From: Pseudomonadota bacterium
GTDB lineage: Bacteria; Pseudomonadota; Alphaproteobacteria; Caulobacterales; Caulobacteraceae
DNA: 64,000 bases
Direction: 5' to 3'
Assembly: GCA_023451375.1 (NCBI GenBank)
Contig: JAEXZS010000037.1
Span: 1 to 64,000 of the forward strand
Made by a program: the position numbers and the translations under genes. Shown here one piece after another: positions 36,576 through 46,500 of this stretch (position 1 is the first letter of the stretch; every line of letters starts with the position of its first letter). A model generated the notes under the pieces. It saw only the letters and a program-made list of their open reading frames with translations, was not told the DNA's origin and made no database searches.

Positions 36576-38723
36576 ATGACCTACATCGATCGCGCGGGCC
36601 TGACGGTGGCCGAGGAACTGGCCGCCTTCGTCGAGACGGAGGCTCTGCGGGGAACGGGTCTGGACGCGCCGGCCTTCTGGTGCGGCTTCGCCGATCTGCT
36701 GGGTCGTTTCGCCCCGGAGAACACCGCCCTGCTGACGGAGCGCGATCGGCTGCAGGCCGAAATCGACGCCTGGCACGACGCCCATCCGCACCCGGTGGAC
36801 AATGAAACCTACATCCGCCTCCTGCACGACATCGGTTATCTGGTTCCGGAGCCCGCGCCTTTCCGGATCGGGAGCGAACGGGTCGACGCCGAATTGATCG
36901 CCGCCGGCCCGCAACTGGTCGTGCCGGTGCTGAACGCTCGCTTCCTGCTGAACGCCGCCAACGCGCGCTGGGGCAGCCTGTACGACGCCCTCTACGGTAC
37001 AGACGCGATCGCGCCGGTTCCGACCGAAAGCGGCGGCTACGATCCTGCACGCGGCGCGCAGGTCATCGCCTGGGCCAAGGCCTTCCTGGACCAGGCCGTC
37101 CCGCTGGCTGAAGGCTCCTACGCCGAGGTCGCCGGCTGGTCGGTGAAGGACGGCGCCTTGAGCCCCGCCCTGGCCGATCCGTCCGCGTTTGTCGGTTATC
37201 GCGGCGATCCCGCGGCCCCGGAAGCCGTCCTGCTGCGTCACCACGGCCTGCATATCGAACTGGTCATTGACCGCGCCCATCCGATCGGCGTGAGCGATCC
37301 GGCGGGTCTGGCGGACGTGGTGCTGGAATCCGCCCTGTCCACCATCGTCGATCTGGAGGATTCGGTCGCGGCCGTGGACGCTGAAGACAAGGTCGCCGCC
37401 TATCGCAACTGGCTGGGCCTGATGAAGGGCGACCTGTCGGCCGACTTCAGCAAGGGCGGCGAGGTCGTGTCCCGCCGCCTGGCCCACGACCGCACCTATT
37501 CCGCCCCTGACGGTTCGCCTTTCGCCCTGCCCGGCCGGAGCCTGCTGTTCGTGCGCAACGTCGGTCACCTGATGACCACGCCCGCCATCTGTCTTCCCGA
37601 CGGGTCCGAGGCGCCGGAAGGTCTGGTTGACGCCGTCCTGACCGTCCTCATCGCCCTGCACGACCTGAACGGCGCCGGCGCGTTCCGCAACAGCCGCGAA
37701 GGCTCGGTCTATATCGTCAAGCCGAAGATGCACGGCCCGGCCGAGGCGGCCTTCACCAATCGCGTCTTCGACGCCGTTGAGGACTTGCTGGCCCTGCCCC
37801 GACACACGATCAAGGTGGGGGTGATGGACGAGGAGCGTCGCACCTCCGCCAACCTGGCCGCCGTGATGGCCGAGGTCCGCCAGCGGATTGTCTTCATCAA
37901 CACCGGCTTCCTGGACCGCACCGGCGACGAAATCCACACCTCCATGCGCGCCGGCCCGATGGTGCGAAAAGCCGAGATGAAGGCCTCGGCCTGGATCAAG
38001 GCCTACGAGACCCGCAACGTCGCCATCGCCCTGGCCGCGGGGATGGCGGGACGCGGCCAGATCGGCAAGGGCATGTGGGCCGCCCCTGACCGCATGGCCG
38101 CCATGCTAAAGGAGAAGATCGGCCATCCTCAGGCGGGCGCCAACACCGCCTGGACGCCCAGCCCGACCGCCGCGACCCTGCACGCCGTCCACTATCACCA
38201 GGTCGACGTCGCCGCCCGCCAGCGCGATCTGACGGGCCAGGCGCCGCCGCCCCTGTCGGACCTTCTGACGATCCCGCTGGCGACCAACACCAACTGGTCC
38301 CCGCAGGAGGTCGCGCGCGAACTGGACAACAACTGCCAGGGCATCCTCGGCTACGTCGTGCGGTGGATCGACCAGGGCGTCGGCTGCTCCAAGGTGCCGG
38401 ACATCGACGACGTGGGCCTGATGGAGGACCGGGCGACGCTGCGCATCTCGGCACAGCACCTGGCCAACTGGCTGATCCACGGCATCTGTACGCCGGAGCA
38501 GGTGGATCAGGCGCTGCTCCGCATGGCGGCCAAGGTGGACGCGCAGAATGCTGGCGACCCGGCTTACCGCCCCATGGCGCCGTCGCCCGACGACAGCCTG
38601 GCCTTCCAGGCCGCGCGCGCCCTGATCTTCGAGGGGGCTAGCCAGCCGAATGGTTACACCGAGCCGCTGCTGCACGCCTTCCGGACCAGGGCGAAGGCAC
38701 AGGGGGCCAAGGCGACAGGCTGA
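36576..38723 (+). CDS. glcB: Malate synthase G
   Basis: The enzyme condenses glyoxylate and acetyl-CoA to malate. It is 715 residues, the expected length of the monomeric G form. Family landmarks are [62 protein letters not shown] and [16 protein letters not shown]. The start at 36576 (MTYIDRAGL) follows GTGGAG. No isocitrate lyase gene is in the window, so glyoxylate may come from elsewhere or from the lyase gene next door. It is probably cotranscribed with the downstream CitE-like gene (48 bp gap). Confidence 0.96.
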   Translation: MTYIDRAGLTVAEELAAFVETEALRGTGLDAPAFWCGFADLLGRFAPENTALLTERDRLQAEIDAWHDAHPHPVDNETYIRLLHDIGYLVPEPAPFRIGSERVDAELIAAGPQLVVPVLNARFLLNAANARWGSLYDALYGTDAIAPVPTESGGYDPARGAQVIAWAKAFLDQAVPLAEGSYAEVAGWSVKDGALSPALADPSAFVGYRGDPAAPEAVLLRHHGLHIELVIDRAHPIGVSDPAGLADVVLESALSTIVDLEDSVAAVDAEDKVAAYRNWLGLMKGDLSADFSKGGEVVSRRLAHDRTYSAPDGSPFALPGRSLLFVRNVGHLMTTPAICLPDGSEAPEGLVDAVLTVLIALHDLNGAGAFRNSREGSVYIVKPKMHGPAEAAFTNRVFDAVEDLLALPRHTIKVGVMDEERRTSANLAAVMAEVRQRIVFINTGFLDRTGDEIHTSMRAGPMVRKAEMKASAWIKAYETRNVAIALAAGMAGRGQIGKGMWAAPDRMAAMLKEKIGHPQAGANTAWTPSPTAATLHAVHYHQVDVAARQRDLTGQAPPPLSDLLTIPLATNTNWSPQEVARELDNNCQGILGYVVRWIDQGVGCSKVPDIDDVGLMEDRATLRISAQHLANWLIHGICTPEQVDQALLRMAAKVDAQNAGDPAYRPMAPSPDDSLAFQAARALIFEGASQPNGYTEPLLHAFRTRAKAQGAKATG

Positions 38724-38771
38724 CCTCGTGCTAGACAGGCGGCGGAATCGTCCCGCCGCCTGAGGCCCGCC

Positions 38772-39692
38772 ATGTCCGCCCGCCACGTCCGCCTGAACCG
38801 GTCCCAGCTCTCGGTTCCCGCCAGTTCGATGCGCTTCATCGAGAAGGCCGCCGCCAGCGACGCGGACGTGGTCTTCCTGGATCTTGAGGATTCTGTCGCC
38901 GCCGCCGACAAGGCCGAGGCCCGCGCCAACGCCGCCCGCGCGCCGTCCATGTTCGACTGGGGTTCAAAGACCCTGTCGATCCGCGTCAATGCCTGGGACA
39001 CGCCCTGGACCTTCCGCGACGTGGTCGCCGTTCTGGAGGGCGAAGGGGAACGGCTGGACCTGCTGATGTTGCCCAAGGTCCACCGTCCCGCCGACGTTCA
39101 CGCGCTGGAGGCCCTGGTCGCCCAGGTCGAGCTCGAACAGGGCCGCACGAAACCGGTTGGTCTGGAGCTGATCATCGAAAGCGTCGAGGGCGTGGCCAAG
39201 GTCGACGCCATCGCCGCCGCCTCGCCGCGTGTCGAGACCCTGCACTACGGCCCCGGCGACTACGCCGCCTCGACCGGCGCGCGCACCACCGCCATCGGCG
39301 AGCAGGACCCCACCTATCCGGGCGACCTGTGGCACTATCCGATGTCGCGCATCCTGGTCGCCGCTCGCGCCAACGGCCTGCGCGCGCTGGACGGTCCGTG
39401 GTCCCGCCACGCCGACCTCGAAGGCCTTGAGACCGCCGCCCGCCGCGCCGCCGCCATGGGTTTCGACGGCAAATGGGCCATCCACCCCGGACAGATCGAG
39501 ACCATCAACACCGTCTTCACACCGCCCGAGACGGAGGTCGCCCACGCCCGCCGCATCTTAGACGCCATGGCCGAGGCGGCGGATCGCGGTCGCGGCGCCG
39601 CGACGCTGGACGGACGAATGATCGACGTGGCCTCGGTTCGTCAGGCCGAAGGTCTGGTGGCGAAGGCCGACCGGATCGCCCGGCGCGCCTGA
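38772..39692 (+). CDS. HpcH/CitE-family lyase, malyl-CoA lyase-like
   Basis: This is a 306-residue TIM-barrel protein of the HpcH/HpaI and CitE family. [53 protein letters not shown] and GPGDYAAS carry the Arg, Glu and Asp that bind Mg2+ and the CoA ester. The overall pattern and WAIHPGQIETINTVFTP are close to L-malyl-CoA/beta-methylmalyl-CoA lyase (Mcl1) of Rhodobacter. It could cleave malyl-CoA to glyoxylate plus acetyl-CoA, or methylmalyl-CoA to glyoxylate plus propionyl-CoA. It follows malate synthase G, which would remove the glyoxylate. A thioesterase role (Mcl2-like) cannot be excluded. Confidence 0.85.
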   Translation: MSARHVRLNRSQLSVPASSMRFIEKAAASDADVVFLDLEDSVAAADKAEARANAARAPSMFDWGSKTLSIRVNAWDTPWTFRDVVAVLEGEGERLDLLMLPKVHRPADVHALEALVAQVELEQGRTKPVGLELIIESVEGVAKVDAIAAASPRVETLHYGPGDYAASTGARTTAIGEQDPTYPGDLWHYPMSRILVAARANGLRALDGPWSRHADLEGLETAARRAAAMGFDGKWAIHPGQIETINTVFTPPETEVAHARRILDAMAEAADRGRGAATLDGRMIDVASVRQAEGLVAKADRIARRA

Positions 39693-39698
39693 CCGGCC

Positions 39699-40400
39699 TC
39701 AGACGATAGGCAGGCTGAAGCGGCCCGGCTCCACAGCCTCGCGGCTGAACACCGCGCTACGCACCGCGCCCTGGAAATGGCTCACGCGATTGTAGCGGCA
39801 ACCGATCGAACTGCGCCCCGCGCCCTGGGGGCGGAAGGCGATGACCGCCTCGTCCTGAACCACCCCGTTGACGAAGCTGCGATAGGTTCGCCCGTCGAAG
39901 GTCTGGGCGACGTGGAACCACTGGCCGACAGGAAACCGCTTCGCCTCTGTGATCAGGGTATGGTTGTAGCCCGGCCCCTTGGCGAAGGCGTCCAGCCACC
40001 ATTCGCCGTCCCGCGTGCGGATCTCGAACAGGATGCGGGTGTCCGTCGCCTCGCCCGTCGCGGGACTGATCTCCTGCAGATGGAACCAGCGCTGCTCGAA
40101 CGCCCCGCCCTCGGGCCGGAACAAGGCTTCGAAGGTGAAAGTCTCCGCCCCCGCCAACGGATGCGCATCGACGAACAGGGCGTCATCCTGCCCGTCGAAC
40201 CGCACGGCCTGACCCCATGGCGAATCCACGAGGCTCGGCGCGCCGTCCGCCTGCGCGGCATGCCCCCCGACCCGGCGAAGGTTATCGAATGTCCACTCCG
40301 CTTGCCCCTCTTCGCCCGCTTGTCCGCGAGGCGTGACGCCGCCGGCGCAAGCGGCCCCCATGAGACCCAGTCCGACAGCGGCGGCGCGACGCGTAAACAT
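39699..40400 (-). CDS. LamG-domain lipoprotein of the pectin locus
   Basis: This 233-residue protein has a signal peptide whose lipobox-like end is LMGAAC, so it is likely a lipoprotein. Most of the rest is a concanavalin-like (LamG/laminin-G, Laminin_G_3) fold: WGQAVRFDGQDDALFV, ETFTFEALFRPEGG, GQWFHVAQTFDGRTYRSFVNG and SIGCRYNRVSHFQGAVRSAVF. Such domains bind carbohydrate or have lost catalytic function. It lies downstream of the TonB receptor on the same strand, with an AAGGAA ribosome-binding site before 40400, and may be a surface glycan-binding partner. I do not recognise a SusD-type domain. Confidence 0.8.
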   Translation of the reverse strand: MFTRRAAAVGLGLMGAACAGGVTPRGQAGEEGQAEWTFDNLRRVGGHAAQADGAPSLVDSPWGQAVRFDGQDDALFVDAHPLAGAETFTFEALFRPEGGAFEQRWFHLQEISPATGEATDTRILFEIRTRDGEWWLDAFAKGPGYNHTLITEAKRFPVGQWFHVAQTFDGRTYRSFVNGVVQDEAVIAFRPQGAGRSSIGCRYNRVSHFQGAVRSAVFSREAVEPGRFSLPIV

Positions 40401-40426
40401 CCGTATTCCTTCTCGCTCAGAGAAGA

Positions 40427-40450
40427 GAGGCGCCGATCGCCCGACGCCTC
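40427..40450 (-). terminator. Weak stem-loop after the TonB receptor gene
   Basis: On the minus strand a GAGGCG/CGCCTC stem with a 12-nt loop follows the receptor stop and is followed by TCTTCTCT, not a run of T. It is a weak attenuator at best and may let some transcription reach the LamG gene. Confidence 0.3.
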
Positions 40451-40458
40451 CCAGCCCC

Positions 40459-43332
40459 CTAGAACCGATACCGAGCGCCGACCAGAACCTGGCGACCCGT
40501 GTGGTGATAGACGTAGGTGCTGTCACGCGGCCCATCGAGGTCACCGTGATTCTGGCGGTTTTCCTCGTCGGTCAAATTCAGGCCCTCGATCGTCAAGCTG
40601 ATCCGGTCGGTCAGGTTGTATGAGGCCGAGGCGTCGATCGTCGTCGTCTCGGTCTTGCCCTGATACGGGATGCCGTTCGATCCGCCGTTCGAACCCGGCA
40701 CGGACTGGTAGTAGCTGTCGCGGTAGGCCGCTGAGACGCGGGCGTTGAACCGGCCGTCGTCATAGTAAAGCGTGGCGTTCCACGCGTCGGGGGACAGGTT
40801 GACCAGATCCTCAGTTACGAAGGCGTCGCAGTCCGGGGTTTCGCAATAGTCGATTTCGGATTCGACATGAGTGTAGTTCAGCTGCGTACCCAGGTTTGAC
40901 AGCAGCCCCGGTAGGAAGGTGAAGGTCTGCTGATAGCTGATCTCAAAGCCCTTCAGCGGACCGCCAGGCGTGTTGGCGGGACGGCTGAAGGCGTATTGGG
41001 CAGGCGGCTGTCCCGGAAGCGGATCACGAGCGGGGTCCGGCGGAAAGGCGACGGGATCCATCGCCGTCAATTCGTCATAGGTCAGGTCTTGGCGCGTGGT
41101 CTGCACATAGGTTGAGATGTCCTTGTAGAAGTAGGCAAAGGACAGCAAGGCTTCAGGCGCAAAGTAGTATTCAACGGAAATGTCATATGTCTTGGCTCGG
41201 TACGGGTCGAGCGCGACGTTCCCGAGCGAGGCCGTATTGTTCGCCGCGTTGAGTGGGCTAAGCGTGAATACAGGGATTAGGCTGCCGACGGGCGGACGCG
41301 CCATGACCTTGGCGGCTCCGAAACGAACAATCAGGTTCTCGTAAGGTTCCAGCGACAGGTTCAGCGACGGTAGGGTGTCGTCATACTCGTGGGTTTCGGA
41401 TTTCGGCGTTGCGACCCCGCCGACATTCGAATAGCCAAGCGCCTCGACCTCGGTCTTGACCTGACGCACGCCGACGTTGCCGCGGAACGGCATGCCGCCG
41501 ATCGTGGTGTTCCAGTCGGCTTGGACGTAGCCGCCGGTGTCCTCTTCCGAGACTTCACGCCAAGTGCCGAACGTCGACGTATTGTCGTTGATACCCAGCA
41601 GGCGAAAATCGCCGCCGGGGACGCCGGTATCGCAGTTGCAGCTATAGTTCCAGACGTCGTCCAGCGCGGCCAAATCCGGACGAACCCAGGACGTCGCCGT
41701 GCCTGCCGGGATATCCAGATTGCGTCCAAATCCTTCCAGCATGTCAGTGACATCCGCGACGGTGACCCCCGCAGGCAGTTCGGGGGCGCCGTTACTTAGA
41801 CGCGCGAACCCCCGGCTGCTGGATTCGAATTTCTTCCAGCTAGCTCCCGCTTTCAGGGTCAGCCAGTCGTTGAGATCGTAGGCGAAGTTCGCCTCGACCG
41901 TCGAATAGACATTGTCCTGAAAATTGGTGCTGGAACGTAACTCGGAGCGCGGCTGGGCGCCGGCGGGGCCGACGATTGACCATTGCGCCGGATCGGTGAC
42001 ATCGAAGCCGTAGTTGATAAGCGGCAGATTGCGGTCACTACGGAAGTCGATGACGTACCCGTCGACGTTCTGGCGATCGATGATCGCGCTGACCTGTGTT
42101 GGGTTACCGAACTGAGAGTCGGCGCGACCGACCAAGCCGTTGAAGCGGAATCGGTCCGAAAACTCGTGCTCGACGCCGAACGTCAGTTGGGTGAACTCGG
42201 TCTCCAGGATGTCGAAGCGCTGCTCGCTACGAATATCCATGTTGTTGAGCTCGGCGTAGATCATTTCGCCGGTTTCGGGATCGATCTCGAAATCGACGAT
42301 CTCGACCTCCGGCTTGCCCCCTTGGCTGGCGTTACGACTCAGCGACCAGGCTTGCAGGAAGTTCTCACTGCGGGTCGAATCCAGCTTCGAATATAGGGCG
42401 TCGAAGGTGAACAACGTCGGACCATTGTCCGGCCGCGCCTGGAACGAGAGGGTTGCGCCCAGACGTTCCTGGCCGTGCTCAAGTCTGCCATAACGCGGGA
42501 TGCGCGGGTGATAAGTGCCAGCGGCATCGGGCAGAACCCCGGTGTTCAGGAAGCCGGCATCGCCACTAGCAGGCCCCCAACGCACCGAGCTGAAGCCCTC
42601 TTCCAGACTTTCCTTCTCGCTGTAAGCGATCGAGAACAGCGCCCCCAACTGGTCATTCGCCCAGGTATTCGAGATCAGGCCTGCGAAGCGGGGGTCCCAG
42701 TTCTCTGACAGGTCGTTATAGCCGTACTGGCCCGAGATCGCTGCCTGGAAACCCGGCTTGTCGAATGGCCGGCTGGTGCGCAGGTCGACCGTGGCGCCCA
42801 GGGAACCCTCTTCGACCTCGGCCGAGGCGGTCTTCCGCACCGTGATGTTGTTGAACAGCTCGGACGCGAAGACGTTGAAGTCAAAGCCGCGCCCACGGTT
42901 CACGCCGCCTGAGGAATCGGTGGCGCTGGTCGTCGCCTGGGCCTCGATGCCGTTGATACGGGTGCGGGTGAACTCCGAGCTGAGGCCGCGTACGGTGATC
43001 GAACGACCCTCGCCTGCGTCGCGGTCGATCGAGACGCCCGGAATGCGCTGGATCGATTCGGCCAGGTTGGTGTCGGGAAAGTCGGCGATGTCCTCGGCCG
43101 AAATGGCGTCGACCACGCCGGCTTCGTTGCGCTTAATGTTCAGGGCGTTGGCCAGACTGGCGCGGAAGCCGGTGACGACGATCTCGCCGACCTCGGCGGG
43201 CTCACCGGCCGGCGGCGCGGCTTCGTCGGTTGTCTGCGCCGCGGCGTCATGGGCCATCACGGCCAAGGTCAGCGCCCCGATCGACGCGGTGGCGGTCAGC
43301 GCGCGGCGGGCGAATTGGTGGCGTCGGTTCAT
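40459..43332 (-). CDS. TonB-dependent receptor (Xanthomonas/Caulobacter type)
   Basis: This outer-membrane active transporter is 957 residues. It has a signal peptide (about 1-33), a TonB box region with VGEIVVTGFRASL near 48-60, a plug domain with IADFPDTNLAESIQRIPGVSIDRDAGEG (reported here only as position about 83-110) and a large beta-barrel that ends in GARYRF with the terminal aromatic. This is the family of carbohydrate-importing receptors in this group. Upstream it shares a 256-bp divergent region with the 1266-residue protein gene, containing two ACCGGTGTCA operators. Import of pectin or rhamnogalacturonan oligomers is inferred from the neighbours. Confidence 0.93.
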   Translation of the reverse strand: MNRRHQFARRALTATASIGALTLAVMAHDAAAQTTDEAAPPAGEPAEVGEIVVTGFRASLANALNIKRNEAGVVDAISAEDIADFPDTNLAESIQRIPGVSIDRDAGEGRSITVRGLSSEFTRTRINGIEAQATTSATDSSGGVNRGRGFDFNVFASELFNNITVRKTASAEVEEGSLGATVDLRTSRPFDKPGFQAAISGQYGYNDLSENWDPRFAGLISNTWANDQLGALFSIAYSEKESLEEGFSSVRWGPASGDAGFLNTGVLPDAAGTYHPRIPRYGRLEHGQERLGATLSFQARPDNGPTLFTFDALYSKLDSTRSENFLQAWSLSRNASQGGKPEVEIVDFEIDPETGEMIYAELNNMDIRSEQRFDILETEFTQLTFGVEHEFSDRFRFNGLVGRADSQFGNPTQVSAIIDRQNVDGYVIDFRSDRNLPLINYGFDVTDPAQWSIVGPAGAQPRSELRSSTNFQDNVYSTVEANFAYDLNDWLTLKAGASWKKFESSSRGFARLSNGAPELPAGVTVADVTDMLEGFGRNLDIPAGTATSWVRPDLAALDDVWNYSCNCDTGVPGGDFRLLGINDNTSTFGTWREVSEEDTGGYVQADWNTTIGGMPFRGNVGVRQVKTEVEALGYSNVGGVATPKSETHEYDDTLPSLNLSLEPYENLIVRFGAAKVMARPPVGSLIPVFTLSPLNAANNTASLGNVALDPYRAKTYDISVEYYFAPEALLSFAYFYKDISTYVQTTRQDLTYDELTAMDPVAFPPDPARDPLPGQPPAQYAFSRPANTPGGPLKGFEISYQQTFTFLPGLLSNLGTQLNYTHVESEIDYCETPDCDAFVTEDLVNLSPDAWNATLYYDDGRFNARVSAAYRDSYYQSVPGSNGGSNGIPYQGKTETTTIDASASYNLTDRISLTIEGLNLTDEENRQNHGDLDGPRDSTYVYHHTGRQVLVGARYRF

Positions 43333-43407
43333 TTAGGTCTCTCCTCCCAGGTTGGGCCCTGTCGGAGATCCGATCGTCTCCGCTTCGGCCGCCCGCTGCT
43401 GGCGGGC

Positions 43408-43420
43408 GACACCGGTGTCA
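43408..43420. promoter_or_regulatory. Candidate LacI operator, site 1
   Basis: GACACCGGTGTCA, a near-perfect palindrome with central CG, lies 75 bp upstream of the TonB receptor start. It is the most symmetric of five related sites. Confidence 0.75.
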
Positions 43421-43440
43421 GGTTTAGTTTGCCTAAGCTC

Positions 43441-43454
43441 TGCTACCGGTGTCA
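43441..43454. promoter_or_regulatory. Candidate LacI operator, site 2
   Basis: TGCTACCGGTGTCA lies 33 bp from site 1 (measured start to start) and about 135 bp upstream of the 1266-residue protein. Two sites on one face about three helical turns apart could allow cooperative repression of both divergent genes. Confidence 0.7.
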
Positions 43455-43588
43455 TAGAATGCTACGCACAGATGCGATCCGGAGGCAAGACGGCGGAAGA
43501 CGGGATTTCCCGCCGCTGTGGATTCTCGGGAACGTAGCTCTGCGGAAGCGACCAGGCGCGACAGACGCCGGCGCGGGAGGAGGACGAA

Positions 43589-46500
43589 ATGAAGCTGACG
43601 ACCATTCTCATGGCCGGCGCCGCCCTGTGGTGCGCGCCCGCTTTCACGGCTTTAGCCGACGACGGCCTGCTGTTCCGACTATCGGCGGACCGGGGACTTG
43701 TCGCGGACGTGGCGACGGGGCAGGCCGCCCCGACCTTCGCTGACAAGGTCTCGGTCCTGCCTGACGGCGGTCGCCTTGGCGGCTACCTGCGAGCAGAGGA
43801 CGACCAGGTGCTGGCCTGGTCCGCGCCCGGCAACATCCAGGCGCAGCGGGGTTCCCTGTCCTTCTTCTGGCGCGCGCGAGAGTCTCTGGGCGCGAACCAG
43901 TTCCCGCTGTTTCGGGTCAGCTATGCGAACCATTCCAGCTGGGACATGGCCTTCCTGCGCATCGACTGGAACGGCCAGGGCTTCGACGCCTTCGTCACCG
44001 ACGCCAACCTGTCGCGGGTCCGCGTCTCCTGGACCATGCCCGAACGACCCGCGCCGGACGCCTGGACCCATATCGCCTTCGCATGGGACGAGACAACGGG
44101 AGTGAAGCTCTACGTCGACGGCCGCCTGGTCGACCGCAGGGATCAGCCCGCCCTGCTCGACGCCGGTCTCGACCAGCTCGGCCCCCACAGCCGCATCATC
44201 AGCCCGATGCAGGTGCAGAGCCGCTACAACTTTCTGCGCGGCGGCGACCTGGACGAAGTCCGCATCTACGACCGGGCGCTGGACGAGGCGGCCGTGGCCG
44301 CGCTGGCCCAAGGCGCCGAACCGACGCCGCCCGCGGCCCAGCCCGAGTGGCTGGCGACCTGGAATCACCGGCTGGGCTTCGACGGCCCGCCCCCGCCCTA
44401 TCTGGCCGATGAGACCACCGTCGTTCGTCGTGTCGAATTCACCGATCAGCGCGACGTGGCCCAGCGGATGTGGAAGGGGAACGATGGCGTCCGCGAGACG
44501 ACCTGGCCGGGCGTCTACAACCGCTCGCGCCTGACCGGGCGCCACGACTATTTCACCCTGCCCGATTGGAACGTCTATTCGATGGGCGGCAAGGCCGGGA
44601 CATGGTTCCTACCGGACGAACCTTGGAACCACGTGGAGATTCAAGGCGCCGCCTACGGTCGCCTGTCCACCCTCGCCGACGGTCGCGTACCCGAAGGGTC
44701 GGCCCAGGTGGACGAAGGCGATCTGCTGGCCCGCCGGCGCGAAGGGGTCGAGCGCACTACAACCCGGCTGTCCCAAGACCGGACCGGCGGCGCCGTGCGC
44801 TTCGTCAACGACGACCAGGAAACCCCGATCCAGGAGATCGGCGTCTACCGCGTTTCGGCGGGAATCGCGCCGGAAGGGATCGGCCGGTTCGACTTCATCA
44901 TTCGTGGAGACGCCGATCCGACATTCGAGGCGACGCGGTCCATCTCCGACTTCATCGCAGGCCGCTATCCGATCGAGGAGCGCGCCACGGTCGCTGCCCT
45001 CCCCTCAGGCGCGCCGTTCCAGCCCCGCCCCGGATCGACGGCCAGCGCCCGCCCGCTGGTCCATGTGGTCATCCCGCAGGACTTCCGCACACAGCCGCCC
45101 GGTCTGCCCCTCAGCCGCAACGGGCCCATCTATGGCTACGAGAACTTTGGGGGACTGGACGGTCTTGAGCTGACCATCCCCGCCCTGGATGTCGCGCCCG
45201 GCCGCGACGGGCTGATCCCGCTGAATATCCGCGTCAAGGATCCGCTGACGCCGACGCGCGACCTGATGGACGTCAATGTCTCGGTCAGGCCCGGCGAGGC
45301 CCGCACACTGTGGCTCGACACGCGCGATCGCATCCTGGCGTCGGGCCAGAGCGTCTATTTCACCATCGCCTCCGCCAGCCCTGACTTCGGTCCGGCGGCG
45401 CTGGACGGCGCCAAGGTCGCGCTGGTGTTCAAGAGCCGGCAGGACGCCCACGCCGAGCATGAAGCCGACCGCTTCGAGCAGGTGCGTGACAACTACGGCT
45501 TCCTGGTCGAGGAGCGCCAGAGCAATCGCGACCTTGGCCTGTTCAAACGCTTCTACGAAGACCTGACAGACCTTCTGCGCGTCAATCCGGAACATCCGGG
45601 CGGGCTCCGCTACTGGGCCGAATGGAACCCGCAGCAGCCCCTGCCGCCCGTCGAACTGGCGTCGGCGCCGCAAGGCGTTCCCGCCTGGGCCTGGGGCCAG
45701 ACCCAGGCGCTGAAGCAGGCGGGCGACTTCGTCCAGTGGTGGATCGACCACCGCCAGGTCGAAGGCGAGTTCGGCGGCGGCCTGTCGGACGACACCGACC
45801 TGACCAACCAGTGGCCCGGCCTGGCCCTGATGGGCGTTCAGCCGGACAAGCTGAACGGCTCGCTGAGCCAGATGATCGACGCCATCTACCGCAACGGCAT
45901 GTTTACGAACGGCCTGGGCACGATCGTGACCGACGAACTCCATGTCTATGAGGAGGGCGTCAACGCCATCAGCCAGTCGGCCTATCTGAACCCCGGCGAT
46001 CCCCAGGCGCTGGAACGATTGATGGAGACGGCTGTCCGGTACCAGGACCTGACGGCGGTGAATCCGCAGGGCAACCGCCTGCTGATCAGCAACTATTTCG
46101 GCGGCGACCACATCGTCACCGAGGCGCCGTGGCAGCGGTCCAAGCCCTACTCCTACCTGATCTTCCACCCCGGCCTGCTGCTGGTGGACTGGAACGGCTC
46201 GCCTGAGCTCAAGCGACTGCTGCTCGAGGTGGCGGACGGCTACCTGGCCCATGGGCGTCAAGATGAGCAGGGTCGCTGGACCTATCCGACCGAGATCAAC
46301 TGGCCCGACGGCGCGACGCGGGGCGGCTCGAACCCGCAGCAGACCAACCTGCTGATGTGGGCCGCGTATCGCTGGACGGGGGATGCGAAATACCTTCGTC
46401 CGATCGAACAGGTGCTGCGCCAGAGCGGTCCGTCGGCATTGTCCAGCCTCATCAATGGCGACATCGCGGCCACGCTTGCCAGGCCCGAGTTGCGCGACGC

